Shown: one piece after another, positions 16,857-25,767 of the stretch
Layout of the letters: each line of letters opens with the position of its first letter
Position numbering within the stretch: the stretch's first letter is position 1
Source: an uncultured Lachnospiraceae bacterium
GTDB taxonomy: Bacteria > Bacillota > Clostridia > Lachnospirales > Lachnospiraceae
Assembly (NCBI GenBank): GCA_946566685.1
Contig: CAMNXA010000007.1
Coordinates: 1 to 64,000, forward strand
DNA: 64,000 nt
Reading direction: 5' to 3'
Position numbers and translations under genes: made by a program
The notes under the pieces: generated by a model
The model's input: only the letters and a program-made list of their open reading frames with translations
Databases searched by the model: none
Told to the model about the DNA's origin: nothing

Positions 16857-17126
16857 ATGGAAGGCTTAAAGAATATCATGGAAGACGCAGTGGAATATCA
16901 GCTCAACAAGCTGCTGCCAACTATGCCTAATGTATGTTCCTGTGAAAATTGTAAGTTGGATATGGCATCCTATGCACTCAACAGGCTTTCGCCCCAATAT
17001 GTCCGTACAGATACCGGCGCCCTTTTCCAGAAGCTGCACAATTACCAGCCCCAGGCTGAAGTAGAGATTCTGACAGTAGTGATCTCCGCGATTGAAAAAA
17101 TCGGGAATCATCCTCAACATGGCTAG
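16857..17126 (+). CDS. ComFB-family protein
   Basis: 89 residues. Matches the small late-competence ComFB family: N-terminal NIMEDAVEYQLNKLLP, a Cys pair motif VCSCENCKLDM that could bind zinc, then DMASYALNRLSPQYV. Relatives bind cyclic dinucleotides in cyanobacteria, or lie in the comF operon in Bacillus, but this copy stands alone without comFA or comFC. Good ribosome binding site (GGGAGG). Short plus-strand unit with its own promoter and terminator. Confidence 0.82.
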   Translation: MEGLKNIMEDAVEYQLNKLLPTMPNVCSCENCKLDMASYALNRLSPQYVRTDTGALFQKLHNYQPQAEVEILTVVISAIEKIGNHPQHG

Positions 17127-17144
17127 CATATATTCGCAAAGAAC

Positions 17145-17198
17145 AAAAAGATTTTCCCGTTGGATACTTTACATTTCCAAACAGGAAAATCTTTTTTA
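17145..17198. terminator. Bidirectional terminator between comFB and the anti-sigma gene
   Basis: AAAAAGATTTTCC pairs with GGAAAATCTTTTTT, giving U-runs on both strands; serves the plus-strand comFB gene and the minus-strand gene ending at 17222. Confidence 0.8.
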
Positions 17199-17221
17199 TT
17201 TACATGCGCTGTTCTTCTTTG

Positions 17222-18448
17222 TCAATCCCACACATTCTCCACCGTTACTTCCCTGCCATACTCTTCCGTATACCGCGTGCTCTTGACTTCCCTTGACTTT
17301 TCTACACTGTCCTCATAATCCTTCTCGGTACCGACCGAGTACCCCTTTACGGTTCCGTCCCAGCTGCATTCCAACAGATGTGCCTCTCCGTCCGCTTTTA
17401 CGAACAGAACATCCACCAGTGTACTGACCCCGCCCTCACTGGTCGTCTGATAGCAGCTCCTCACCCTGACATAGGATTCCTGCACACCCATATTGTCCGT
17501 CAGGAAACGTTCTGCCCCTTCCTTGACCTGTGCGATTTTATCCGGTGCTTCCTCCATGGCCGGCCTGACACTCTCCAGCTGTTCCCGTACCTGATCACCC
17601 GAATAATCCATCCTGAGAAGCCGGCCATCTGCTATACCGATCCAGAAATAATAGAATCGGTGATTTATAATGTCGCTCCAATTGACACAATAAGCCGGCT
17701 GTCCCACAATAATATCCGCCGCATCCACATCATAATAATGATCCAGTTCCATACCACTACCATCTGCATCAAATATTTTCTGAAGATATTGCTCTGCAAT
17801 CCCCACCGCCTGTTCTTCCGTGACACCACCGGTTTCCACCGCCTCTGCAATCACTTTCTGTTCGGCTGCTTCCCTGGCCGCAGCCTCTCCGGCATATTCC
17901 TTCTCTTTCCGCTCCTGCAATGCATAGTTACGTTTATATTCAAAATCTATCTTTTGCAGAATCTCCTCATCCGTCAGTTCCCTGTCTGCCGGCAGATAAA
18001 ATACACTGGTGGTGGTCAGGAAACAAAATTCATGTGCCTTTGCCTCCTCCTCACTGTCTACCTGCGGTATTTCCCCCGCAGGGAAAGTGCCGTTCTGATA
18101 CTGTTGGCTCAGCGCTTCCATCCGGCTCTTCTCTGCTTCCGTATATGGTCTGGTATAGCCGTCTCCGCCGACATTCTGCGCGTCAAGCCGCTCTACTGTC
18201 TCCTGCATCTCCTCTTTCGGTACTTCTTCCATGCGTTCCTGCACCAAAGAACTGACCAGCGCCCGCACCGGCACACTCAAGAAACCCACGGCAAGAATAC
18301 AAATCGCAAAAGCGGCCGCCATCCGCAGCCCACGGCCGTAAACAGGATGTGCTTTTCTTCCTTTTTTCAATTCCCGGATCATCTGTCGTTTCCTGGCATC
18401 TTCCAGTTCTATCTGTTCCACTGCCTGTTTTAACGTTGCAATCTTCAT
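17222..18448 (-). CDS. Single-pass membrane protein, probable anti-sigma factor
   Basis: 408 residues. A basic cytoplasmic N-terminus of about 40 residues (LKQAVEQIELEDARKRQM) is followed by one membrane segment (RMAAAFAICILAVGFLSVPV) and a long extracytoplasmic part with no recognised domain, rich in Glu and Lys. Position and layout fit an anti-sigma factor or membrane partner of the ECF sigma factor: its start overlaps the sigma stop by 4 nt. No zinc-binding HxxxCxxC motif is seen in the cytoplasmic part, so a classical ZAS domain is unlikely. Confidence 0.65.
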   Translation of the reverse strand: MKIATLKQAVEQIELEDARKRQMIRELKKGRKAHPVYGRGLRMAAAFAICILAVGFLSVPVRALVSSLVQERMEEVPKEEMQETVERLDAQNVGGDGYTRPYTEAEKSRMEALSQQYQNGTFPAGEIPQVDSEEEAKAHEFCFLTTTSVFYLPADRELTDEEILQKIDFEYKRNYALQERKEKEYAGEAAAREAAEQKVIAEAVETGGVTEEQAVGIAEQYLQKIFDADGSGMELDHYYDVDAADIIVGQPAYCVNWSDIINHRFYYFWIGIADGRLLRMDYSGDQVREQLESVRPAMEEAPDKIAQVKEGAERFLTDNMGVQESYVRVRSCYQTTSEGGVSTLVDVLFVKADGEAHLLECSWDGTVKGYSVGTEKDYEDSVEKSREVKSTRYTEEYGREVTVENVWD

Positions 18449-18933
18449 ACTCTCCTCCTTCTCTTTTTCCCCGGATATGTCTCCTCCTCAAGCGAAAGCC
18501 GCAGCATTTCCCGCCCCCTCTGCACTCTTTTCTTGACCGCATTGGCAGAAATACCGAGTATTTCCGACACTTCTGTCGTTTTATAACCTTCAATATAATA
18601 AAGATATACCGCAGATTTGACCGCAAGCGGGAGCTTTATCAACTCCACCAGTACTTCACTGTATTCCGGGTCTTCATAACTGGCGGTTATCTCCTCAATG
18701 TCTATTTTGGGATGCCGCAGTTGAAAACGCCTCATATCCCGGCACCGGTTCTGTGCCACTTTGATCAGCCATGCTTTCTCATGCTCCTTACTGGCAAAAT
18801 CCGGCGTCCGTTCCAGATACCTGCAAAATGTGTCCTGCACCGCATCCTGCGCATCCGCCTCATTTCCCAGCATCACTACACAAATCCGGTATAGCATATC
18901 GCTGTATTTCATTACCACTTCTTCTATTGTCAT
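18445..18933 (-). CDS. ECF-family RNA polymerase sigma factor
   Basis: 162 residues with sigma region 2 (DAQDAVQDTFCRYLE, EHEKAWLIKVAQNRCRD) and region 4 (LPLAVKSAVYLYYIEGYKTT, then a helix-turn-helix EVSEILGISANAVKKRVQRG). Directs polymerase to a specific stress or envelope regulon. It ends in an unusually basic tail (GKKRRRRV). It overlaps the membrane partner gene downstream by 4 nt. I could not define an autoregulated promoter upstream. Confidence 0.9.
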   Translation of the reverse strand: MTIEEVVMKYSDMLYRICVVMLGNEADAQDAVQDTFCRYLERTPDFASKEHEKAWLIKVAQNRCRDMRRFQLRHPKIDIEEITASYEDPEYSEVLVELIKLPLAVKSAVYLYYIEGYKTTEVSEILGISANAVKKRVQRGREMLRLSLEEETYPGKKRRRRV

Positions 18934-19013
18934 AAGTAATTTACCTTTCCCAACCTGCCGGTTGTTTGTGGACGTCCCTACTTATAACACGCACCAGGAT
19001 GCTCAAAGGGGCC

Positions 19014-19046
19014 AAAAAAGGCAGAAAATTTTCATTTTCTGCCTTT
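19014..19046 (-). terminator. Terminator after carD-like gene
   Basis: Perfect 13-bp stem (AAAGGCAGAAAAT arms), 4-nt loop, U-run at 19014-19019 on the minus strand. Confidence 0.85.
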
Positions 19047-19050
19047 CGTC

Positions 19051-19566
19051 CTACACTTTGCTTTCCTGCCTTTTGACCGCCTCCACAATATATGCGCTGA
19101 CCTGATCCTTCGGTATGGAGAGCGCCAGAGACATCTCGCTGTAGAGGAGTTCCTCCGCCTTCCGAAGGTACTGCTCATCGGAGGAGAGTACTTTTTTGCC
19201 CTCATTGATACGCATATTCTTCCGCTGATACAGGGTCTTGATGATCTGCATCAGGCTCCGGGAATCATAAGTGCGGAGTGCATCTTTATAGGTCTGCTCC
19301 CTGCGTTTTTCCTCCTGAACCCACATGATATCAATCTCCCTGATATGTTCAATGAGTTTCTCGGCCTCCTCCTTATTCATGATCCTGCGCATTATAATCT
19401 TCTCATTGTCTACCGGTGTGTAGATGGTGCTTGTCTTCTCAAAAACCGGTTCGAGAAGATAATACTTTCTCTTTCTGTCCAAACGGTCGATCGGATTGTC
19501 CGTAATGTCAATAACGCGGCAGACACCATGCCCGCCGCATATGATCAATTCACCTTTCTCAAACAT
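19051..19566 (-). CDS. CarD-family transcriptional regulator
   Basis: 171 residues. N-terminal Tudor-like RNA polymerase interaction domain (FEKGELIICGGHGVCRVIDI, KKYYLLEPVFE-like strand, TIYTPVDN) and a C-terminal helical domain ending in LALSIPKDQVSAYIVEAV, which is the CarD/CdnL layout. Such proteins bind RNA polymerase beta and stabilise open complexes at promoters. ATG at 19566 follows GGAGGG; an upstream start at 19593 is less likely. Single-gene unit with its own terminator. Confidence 0.85.
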   Translation of the reverse strand: MFEKGELIICGGHGVCRVIDITDNPIDRLDRKRKYYLLEPVFEKTSTIYTPVDNEKIIMRRIMNKEEAEKLIEHIREIDIMWVQEEKRREQTYKDALRTYDSRSLMQIIKTLYQRKNMRINEGKKVLSSDEQYLRKAEELLYSEMSLALSIPKDQVSAYIVEAVKRQESKV

Positions 19567-19765
19567 ATTTTCCCTCCAAACTCTGCGCCCCAAACTACCG
19601 ATAGTTACCCTTACTATATATTATTTTAACACTTAAAGTACCCGGTCGTAAGTATTTTCGGGAAATGAAGCGATTTTCAGCAAATTTATGAGATAAAGCG
19701 CTCTTGCTTTTGTGAAAATCTGCTAACCATATTCTGTCGAATAAAAGCGATCGAAGACTCCTTCC

Positions 19766-20368
19766 CTATTTCATAATAAAATTATCACAGATAAATCTGG
19801 TTTCCTTCATCGGATAGATACGAATCATAATACCTCTGAGCACACCTTCCCCATCAAAACGGGAGAGTACGATGACCATCTCATTTCCTTCAAAGGGAAG
19901 ATAATCAATGGAATCAACATCTTCTTTAGCGTTGACCAGAGTCGCCTTGGGCGGGTTAATATCCACCGTCTTGTGGATCATTCCCGTCAGGGCAATGGCC
20001 GAAGATCCCATCATCTGATTCATCACTTCCGATACACAGGATAAATGCATCTCATTGAGTTCACCAGGTGCCGCTACGCCCGCGCCGCCCATCATCAGAT
20101 CCATGATTATCTTAATATCATTCTCTTTCAGCATCAGCAGGTTATTACAGTGAAAATCATCTTTATAATCAATCTGTACCGTTACGCTGCCCATGCCAAA
20201 AGCAGTCAGGATATTCTTGATATCTGCCCTGTTTACCACCTTCACGGAAGGCGGACTGACAGTGATCTTCTTCCTGACCAGCATATTTAAAGCAGTTGCT
20301 GAATGAGACATGCAAATCTGCGATACTTCGGCCATCTTATCCTGATCCTGAGGTGTTAACTGTTCCAT
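19766..20368 (-). CDS. CheC/FliY-N-type CheY-phosphatase-like protein
   Basis: 200 residues. Two copies of the CheC-type helix are visible: AEVSQICMSHSATALNML and SCVSEVMNQMMGSSAIAL, the second carrying the E-x2-N catalytic spacing; in the first, the expected E/N pair reads E-x2-Q. The pattern resembles the N-terminal part of FliY, but the C-terminal FliN domain of the switch complex is missing. Probably dephosphorylates CheY-P in chemotaxis, or acts as an orphan FliY-like adaptor. A promoter-like TTGCGC/TATAGT pair lies ~95 nt upstream. Confidence 0.7.
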   Translation of the reverse strand: MEQLTPQDQDKMAEVSQICMSHSATALNMLVRKKITVSPPSVKVVNRADIKNILTAFGMGSVTVQIDYKDDFHCNNLLMLKENDIKIIMDLMMGGAGVAAPGELNEMHLSCVSEVMNQMMGSSAIALTGMIHKTVDINPPKATLVNAKEDVDSIDYLPFEGNEMVIVLSRFDGEGVLRGIMIRIYPMKETRFICDNFIMK

Positions 20369-20542
20369 ACTATCTCTATATCCTTCTCTAATTATTGCCT
20401 ATATCCTATGCGTAGCTTCTCTATAATACTATACCCTATTTATAGTCCACCGCGCAATACGTTTTAGAGAAAATCTATTTAATTTTGCCAGTATTTTCAC
20501 AGTATTTTCCTCTTTTATAATTCTTCCCACAGAGGCGGACTC

Positions 20543-23212
20543 TTATTCCGCCTCCCTGAGCCTCTCCACCACGGATTTCTTCGCTACCTGCCGATAAGAA
20601 GCAAGCGGTATCATCGCACCTAACAGCAGGAATATGGGCGTTACCATAAAGATTGGCATCACGGTGAGATGATAGCGGAAAAACCAGAACATCCCCTCCA
20701 AAACACTGCTGGCAAGAGGTCCCGCAACGACCGTCAGGACCAACGTGATCACAATGGAACTTCCCGCAAATACCATGCCCTCCGTGATCAGCATCTGGTT
20801 GAGCTGTCTGCCCGTCATACCCACCGACTGCAATACCGCGAACTCCCGCCTTCTCGCCATAATGCCGGTGAGGATCGCGTTCAGGAAATTCAGGATGCCG
20901 ACCATACCGACAATCAGCGCTGCACCGCTGCCCACCATCACAAACATATCACGAAAACCGTAAAACTCTTCTGCCTCGCTCTGTCTGCTCTCATAATCGT
21001 ACAGGGAATCGTCCCCGCCCGCCATATCCTGCATCCACCGTTCCATCTGCTCTGCCTTATCATCCTCGCAGTCAAAGGCGTAGTAGAGAATATCCGATGT
21101 GCCGGAATCCCGGATAAAAGTGTCCGCACCCATCACGAACTCATCCCGCCCATAATAGCGGTAAGAAATCTTTCCCGGCACCTTCACCAGCGCCGCCACC
21201 TCATATACCTTATCCTCGAACACCTTTGCTCTCCGATTCCAACGCTTATCGGCAAGATCCTCATCCTCCTCATAGATCTCACCCGTCTCAGGATTATAAT
21301 ACTCCCACTCCTTCACATAGCGGATCGTAATCTGATCCCCCAGCTTCGCCCAATGGGAATCTTCATAGAGATTGCCATAGTCATCGTCATCATAAACCGC
21401 CGCCACATAGTTGCCATCTCCTTTCAGCTTACTGATATCACCTGCCAGCACAGGGAGCTTATCCAGCACGAAGTCCTCCATCCCGTAAAGCTGCACATCG
21501 TCAGCACAGACATCTCCCGCTCTTTCCAATGTCTCCAAATACATATCTAACATCTCCGGACTATAAAACTGCCCTTTTGTCTTGCGTATCCACTCCTCTG
21601 TGACAAACTCCTGCGCCGCAAAGGTTTTCTGGTAAGTCCTGCCGCCCTGCACGCCGTCCATCGCCTCAATCTGCGAGGCTATTTCTTCCGGGAAAGGCGT
21701 ATCGCCATGATACTGAAAATAGGACGCATCAGAGATAATAAAATCCGTCACCACCCGGTTTAAATATTTGTCCATGTCAAAACCATTTGCCAGAATAAAG
21801 GTAAGGTTCAGAATCACCACCGCAAAGGACATGGAGATCACGGTAATCACGGTCTTGCTCTTGTTTCTCCCCAGATTCGCCATCGCCATACGGAAGATGG
21901 ACGCACCTTTTTGCGGATTCTCAGATTCGCTCAGAGAATGCCCTCTTTTAGCCATCCTCCTGCGAGTGTCAGAAGTTCTTTTCACGCTGTTTTCCGTGTA
22001 GCGTACCGCCTCCACAGGGGAAATCTTCGCCGCCATCCTGCGGGGCTTCCTGCAAGAAAGCCAGACTGTCACGAAAGAAAAGGCCGCGGCACCGAAAAAG
22101 ATTATAGGATTGACCGAATAAGTCAAATCAACACCGTTAAGTTTGGACACCACAACACCCGTCATCACCACGCCCACGCCATAGCCAAGAGCCAGACCAA
22201 TGGGAATCCCCAACGCCGAAAGTAGAAAGGCCTGCATGGAAATAATCCGCTTAATCTGCCGCCCTGTGGTGCCGATGGTCTTTAACAGGCCGTAAAAGCG
22301 CACATCGTTTGACACCGATATCTGAAAAATATTATAGATGATCAGATAGCCCGTAAAGATAATCAAAAGCATCACCACAACCAAAGCAAGCACGGTAAAA
22401 ATATCCAGTGAATCCTCAAACTGCGCCGAGACATAGCCCCAGTTGACGCCTGTGCGGATATAGTTGTCCCCCTCCTCCCAGTCCTCCGACTGATAGCCGT
22501 GCCGCTCCAGAATGGTATTCAGGTTTCCCTCTATGTTGGAAGCATTTTTAAACATTACATTCATATTCCAGAAGCCGGTCATGCCGTCCTTACCCTGCGT
22601 GCCCAGCTTTTCAAAAATCTCCTGCGTCCGGCTCTCGGGAATCAGCACATGGTTGGCCACAATAACCTCGTCATAATCCCAATAACCGCACAGCGTAAAG
22701 GTTTCCGTGGTCTCTTTGCCGTCCACCATAAAGGTCATGGTAAATTCATTGCCGATCACAGGCTCTACTCCCAGCAGGGAAAGGACTCTCAAATCCGTAG
22801 CCGCCTCGTTGGTACCCTCCTTGGGAAACCGCCCTTCCTTCGGCTCTAAAAACATCCACTTCGCCGTGTTTGCATCGCAGTAACTGACCTCCACATGGCT
22901 CTTATGGAAAGGCTCTTTCTCCGGCATACCGCAGAATATCCGCTTCCCGTATTCTTTGATCAGCGGATCGTCCTTCAGTTCCTCAAACTGCTCCTTTGTC
23001 AGATTCTTAAATCCACCGTGGCTGTAACCGCCCACCTGCCGGAAATTGGACTGCTCAAACCCGTACTTAATGGACATCCCCACCGTAAAAATAACGGTAA
23101 ATAAGATGGTCGTCAACGCGATAGCCGCTATCGTAATCATATTTCTGGTTTTAGCCGCCTTAAAACTGGCTATGCTGAGGCGGCGGATACATTTTCTATT
23201 CGAAACGTTCAT
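20543..23212 (-). CDS. FtsX-type ABC transporter permease
   Basis: 889 residues with two FtsX-like membrane regions: one TM near the N-terminus (ITIAAIALTTILFTVIFTVG), a group at about 280-400 and another after ~450, with a last group at about 770-880. A large extracytoplasmic domain of about 300 residues lies in the second half. Works with the ATPase encoded just upstream (4-nt overlap). Such pairs next to two-component systems usually handle antimicrobial peptides or lipid intermediates. ATG at 23212 has AGAGGTG; the start at 23233 lies before that site. Confidence 0.85.
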   Translation of the reverse strand: MNVSNRKCIRRLSIASFKAAKTRNMITIAAIALTTILFTVIFTVGMSIKYGFEQSNFRQVGGYSHGGFKNLTKEQFEELKDDPLIKEYGKRIFCGMPEKEPFHKSHVEVSYCDANTAKWMFLEPKEGRFPKEGTNEAATDLRVLSLLGVEPVIGNEFTMTFMVDGKETTETFTLCGYWDYDEVIVANHVLIPESRTQEIFEKLGTQGKDGMTGFWNMNVMFKNASNIEGNLNTILERHGYQSEDWEEGDNYIRTGVNWGYVSAQFEDSLDIFTVLALVVVMLLIIFTGYLIIYNIFQISVSNDVRFYGLLKTIGTTGRQIKRIISMQAFLLSALGIPIGLALGYGVGVVMTGVVVSKLNGVDLTYSVNPIIFFGAAAFSFVTVWLSCRKPRRMAAKISPVEAVRYTENSVKRTSDTRRRMAKRGHSLSESENPQKGASIFRMAMANLGRNKSKTVITVISMSFAVVILNLTFILANGFDMDKYLNRVVTDFIISDASYFQYHGDTPFPEEIASQIEAMDGVQGGRTYQKTFAAQEFVTEEWIRKTKGQFYSPEMLDMYLETLERAGDVCADDVQLYGMEDFVLDKLPVLAGDISKLKGDGNYVAAVYDDDDYGNLYEDSHWAKLGDQITIRYVKEWEYYNPETGEIYEEDEDLADKRWNRRAKVFEDKVYEVAALVKVPGKISYRYYGRDEFVMGADTFIRDSGTSDILYYAFDCEDDKAEQMERWMQDMAGGDDSLYDYESRQSEAEEFYGFRDMFVMVGSGAALIVGMVGILNFLNAILTGIMARRREFAVLQSVGMTGRQLNQMLITEGMVFAGSSIVITLVLTVVAGPLASSVLEGMFWFFRYHLTVMPIFMVTPIFLLLGAMIPLASYRQVAKKSVVERLREAE

Positions 23213-23889
23213 AATACACCTCTCTTTTCGCACAATCTGCCGTCCTCAATGCGGATAATCCGGTCTGCCAGCTGCGCAATCTCCTCATTATGCGTGATCA
23301 TCACAATCGTCTGGGAAAATTTCTGGCTGGTCACCTTCAACAGTCCCAGCACATCCTGACTGGTCTTAGAATCCAGATTGCCGGTAGGTTCGTCCGCCAG
23401 AACAATGGCAGGTTTCGAAGCAAGCGCACGGGCAATGGCCACCCTCTGCTGCTGCCCGCCGGATAAGTTATTGGGCAGGTTTTCCAGCTTGGAGGAAATC
23501 CCCAGCGTCTTGATAATCTCCTGAATATAAGACTGATCCGGCCGCCCGCCGTCCAACTGTACCGGAAGCAGGATATTTTCATAGACATTTAAGACCGGCA
23601 CCAGATTATAATTCTGGAATACAAACCCGATCTTGCGGCGGCGAAAGATAGTAAGTTCCTCATCCTTTAAAGAAAAAATATCCTTGCCGTCCACCGTGAC
23701 ACTGCCCGATGTGGGGCGATCCAGCCCGCCCAGCATATGAAGGAGGGTGCTCTTACCACTGCCGGAAGTACCCACCACGGCAACAAACTCTCCCTTCTCC
23801 ACCTGGAAGTTCACCCCATCCAGGGCGTGGACTTCGTTTTCGCCTGACCCATATATTTTTCTTAAGTCCTGTGTTGATAATATTGTCAT
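23209..23889 (-). CDS. ABC transporter ATP-binding protein (MacB/BceA-like)
   Basis: 226 residues. Walker [12 protein letters not shown]-loop region [10 protein letters not shown], signature [15 protein letters not shown], Walker [13 protein letters not shown] and H-loop MITHNEEIA are intact. It powers the large FtsX-type permease, with a 4-nt overlap. ATG at 23889 sits behind GAGGAG; longer starts are possible. About 150 nt downstream of the sensor kinase gene, likely one regulon. Confidence 0.92.
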   Translation of the reverse strand: MTILSTQDLRKIYGSGENEVHALDGVNFQVEKGEFVAVVGTSGSGKSTLLHMLGGLDRPTSGSVTVDGKDIFSLKDEELTIFRRRKIGFVFQNYNLVPVLNVYENILLPVQLDGGRPDQSYIQEIIKTLGISSKLENLPNNLSGGQQQRVAIARALASKPAIVLADEPTGNLDSKTSQDVLGLLKVTSQKFSQTIVMITHNEEIAQLADRIIRIEDGRLCEKRGVL

Positions 23890-24042
23890 TTTGCTCCTCA
23901 TCCTCTCTTTCTGCCAGTCAACGGATTCCTGCCTATACACAAAAATCTGTACTGTGGTCTGTTCTCCACAATACAGATTATCTCATAAGATTCTTTCCAG
24001 AATCTTTCCGGATGAAAATGAATTATGACAGTTTTGAAAGAT

Positions 24043-24975
24043 TCATCCCTTTTTCTGCAAATACAAGGTAAACCTGGCTCCCTTTCCCGCTTCCGATGCG
24101 ACCTTGATGTAGCCGCCCTCCATCTGCAAAATCTGTCTGCTCAGATAGAGCCCGATTCCCAGTCCTTCCTCCCCACTCACTTCCATGGTCCGGTAAAATC
24201 GTCCAAAAATCCTGGCCTGTTCCTCTTCCGAAATGCCGATACCGGTATCCGCCACTTCGATCCCCACAAACAATTCATAGGGCTTTATCGTCACTGTGAT
24301 ACCGCCGGCCCTAGTATATTTAATCGCATTATCAATCACATTTCCCAGCGCTTCCCCGGTCCACTTGGCATCAAAAACTGCCGTAACTTCCTGCATATCC
24401 GTACTTTCCATCCGCAGGTACAGTCCCTTATCCCGGGCTCTTTGCTCAAACTGTTTACAGACCTCTTCTGTCAGCCCGGTAACGCTGCCTTCCCTGGCAT
24501 GCAGTACGATAATCCCCGTCTCAAGCCTGGACAGCTTTACCAGCGCAGCGATCAGGAAACTCAGCTTCTGTGCCTGACTTTCCAGAAGCGTTACATTCTG
24601 CCGGGCCTCCTCGGGCAGCCCCTGTTCCTTCAGAAGTTCCGTATAGATCAATATATTGGAGATGGGCGTCTTGGTCTGATGGGAAATATCCGCAATAAGC
24701 GCCTTGATCCGGTCCTTTTCCTCCGCTGTCCTTCTGGCTGATATCTCCGAGGCGTTCAGATACTCCGACAACTTATTCTCTACCGCAGAATACAGAGATT
24801 CTTCAAAAGTACTTTCCGCAAAACTGCCGTCTATCGCCGCATCCAGCATCTGCCGCATCCGCTGGAGGGCCATCTTTCTTTTGTATAAAGTTACAATGGT
24901 AAGCAAGATTGCCCCCAACAGACTGAGTATCCCTGCCAGAAAGAAAAAGACCGATATGGTATGAAACATCTCCAT
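24043..24975 (-). CDS. Sensor histidine kinase
   Basis: 310 residues: one N-terminal membrane helix (ISVFFFLAGILSLLGAIL) with almost no external domain, then HisKA with H-box DISHQTKTPISN, and HATPase boxes NVIDNAIKYT, DTGIGI and GLGIGLYL. The lack of a sensor domain suggests an intramembrane-sensing kinase that reads its stimulus through the neighbouring ABC transporter, as in Bce-type systems. Pairs with the regulator 38 nt upstream. Confidence 0.9.
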   Translation of the reverse strand: MEMFHTISVFFFLAGILSLLGAILLTIVTLYKRKMALQRMRQMLDAAIDGSFAESTFEESLYSAVENKLSEYLNASEISARRTAEEKDRIKALIADISHQTKTPISNILIYTELLKEQGLPEEARQNVTLLESQAQKLSFLIAALVKLSRLETGIIVLHAREGSVTGLTEEVCKQFEQRARDKGLYLRMESTDMQEVTAVFDAKWTGEALGNVIDNAIKYTRAGGITVTIKPYELFVGIEVADTGIGISEEEQARIFGRFYRTMEVSGEEGLGIGLYLSRQILQMEGGYIKVASEAGKGARFTLYLQKKG

Positions 24976-25013
24976 ACACGCTCCCTTCTACATCAAAATT
25001 ATCTATCATAATC

Positions 25014-25724
25014 CTACTGCATCACCCAGGTATAGCCGATTCCGTACACGGTCTTGATGATTTCCTGCGCGTCCAGCTTATCACGCAGGCGTTTCACCGT
25101 GACTGACAGGGCATTCTCTTCCACAAACTCTTCCCCCTCAGACCAGATATATTCAAACAGCCGCTCCCTCGGCACCGTGATGCCCCTGTTCTCCACCAAA
25201 ATATGGAGCAGCCTCTGCTCTGTTTTGCTAAGTTCCACCTGCTCTGTACCGTGATAAAACTTCATATGCATAAAATCAAAGCGGTACTCACCAAGTATCA
25301 TCTCTGCCGCAGGGCTCTGCCTTCTCTCTTTCACCCGCCGCAGCTGTAGGGCAACACGCGCCCGCAGCACCGCCAGACTAAAAGGTTTGGTGATATAATC
25401 GTCCGCCCCCAGTTCCAGTCCTGTCACAATATCTGTCTCCATGTCGTTTGCCGTCAGTATTATGACATTTATGTCATATTCTTTCTTTACTTTTTGCAGA
25501 AAATCTAGGCCATTCCCATCCGGCAGATTCACATCCAGTACCATCAGGGCGAATTTCTCCTCTGTCCCCTGCCTCTTAGAAAGTATGGTCTCCGCCTCCC
25601 GCAGTGTTCCGCAGCTTATGGTCTCCAGGTCTTCATTTTGCAGGGCGCGGCACAGACCCTGCGCAAGAGTTGCATCATCTTCCACGATCAGTATGTGATG
25701 TCTGGTTTTGTTCTCTCGTTCCAT
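25014..25724 (-). CDS. OmpR-family response regulator
   Basis: 236 residues. Receiver with acidic pocket VEDDA, phospho-acceptor in LMVLDVNLPDGNG, Thr in ILTAND and Lys in YITKPFS, then a winged-helix DNA-binding domain (ELSKTEQRLLHILVEN, VKRLRDKLD, VYGIGYTW). Partner of the kinase directly downstream; likely target is the adjacent ABC transporter. ATG at 25724 is preferred over TTG at 25730. Confidence 0.92.
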   Translation of the reverse strand: MERENKTRHHILIVEDDATLAQGLCRALQNEDLETISCGTLREAETILSKRQGTEEKFALMVLDVNLPDGNGLDFLQKVKKEYDINVIILTANDMETDIVTGLELGADDYITKPFSLAVLRARVALQLRRVKERRQSPAAEMILGEYRFDFMHMKFYHGTEQVELSKTEQRLLHILVENRGITVPRERLFEYIWSEGEEFVEENALSVTVKRLRDKLDAQEIIKTVYGIGYTWVMQ

Positions 25725-25767
25725 AGCCAATATCTCTCTTATATCTTTATCACTTATATGATATATC

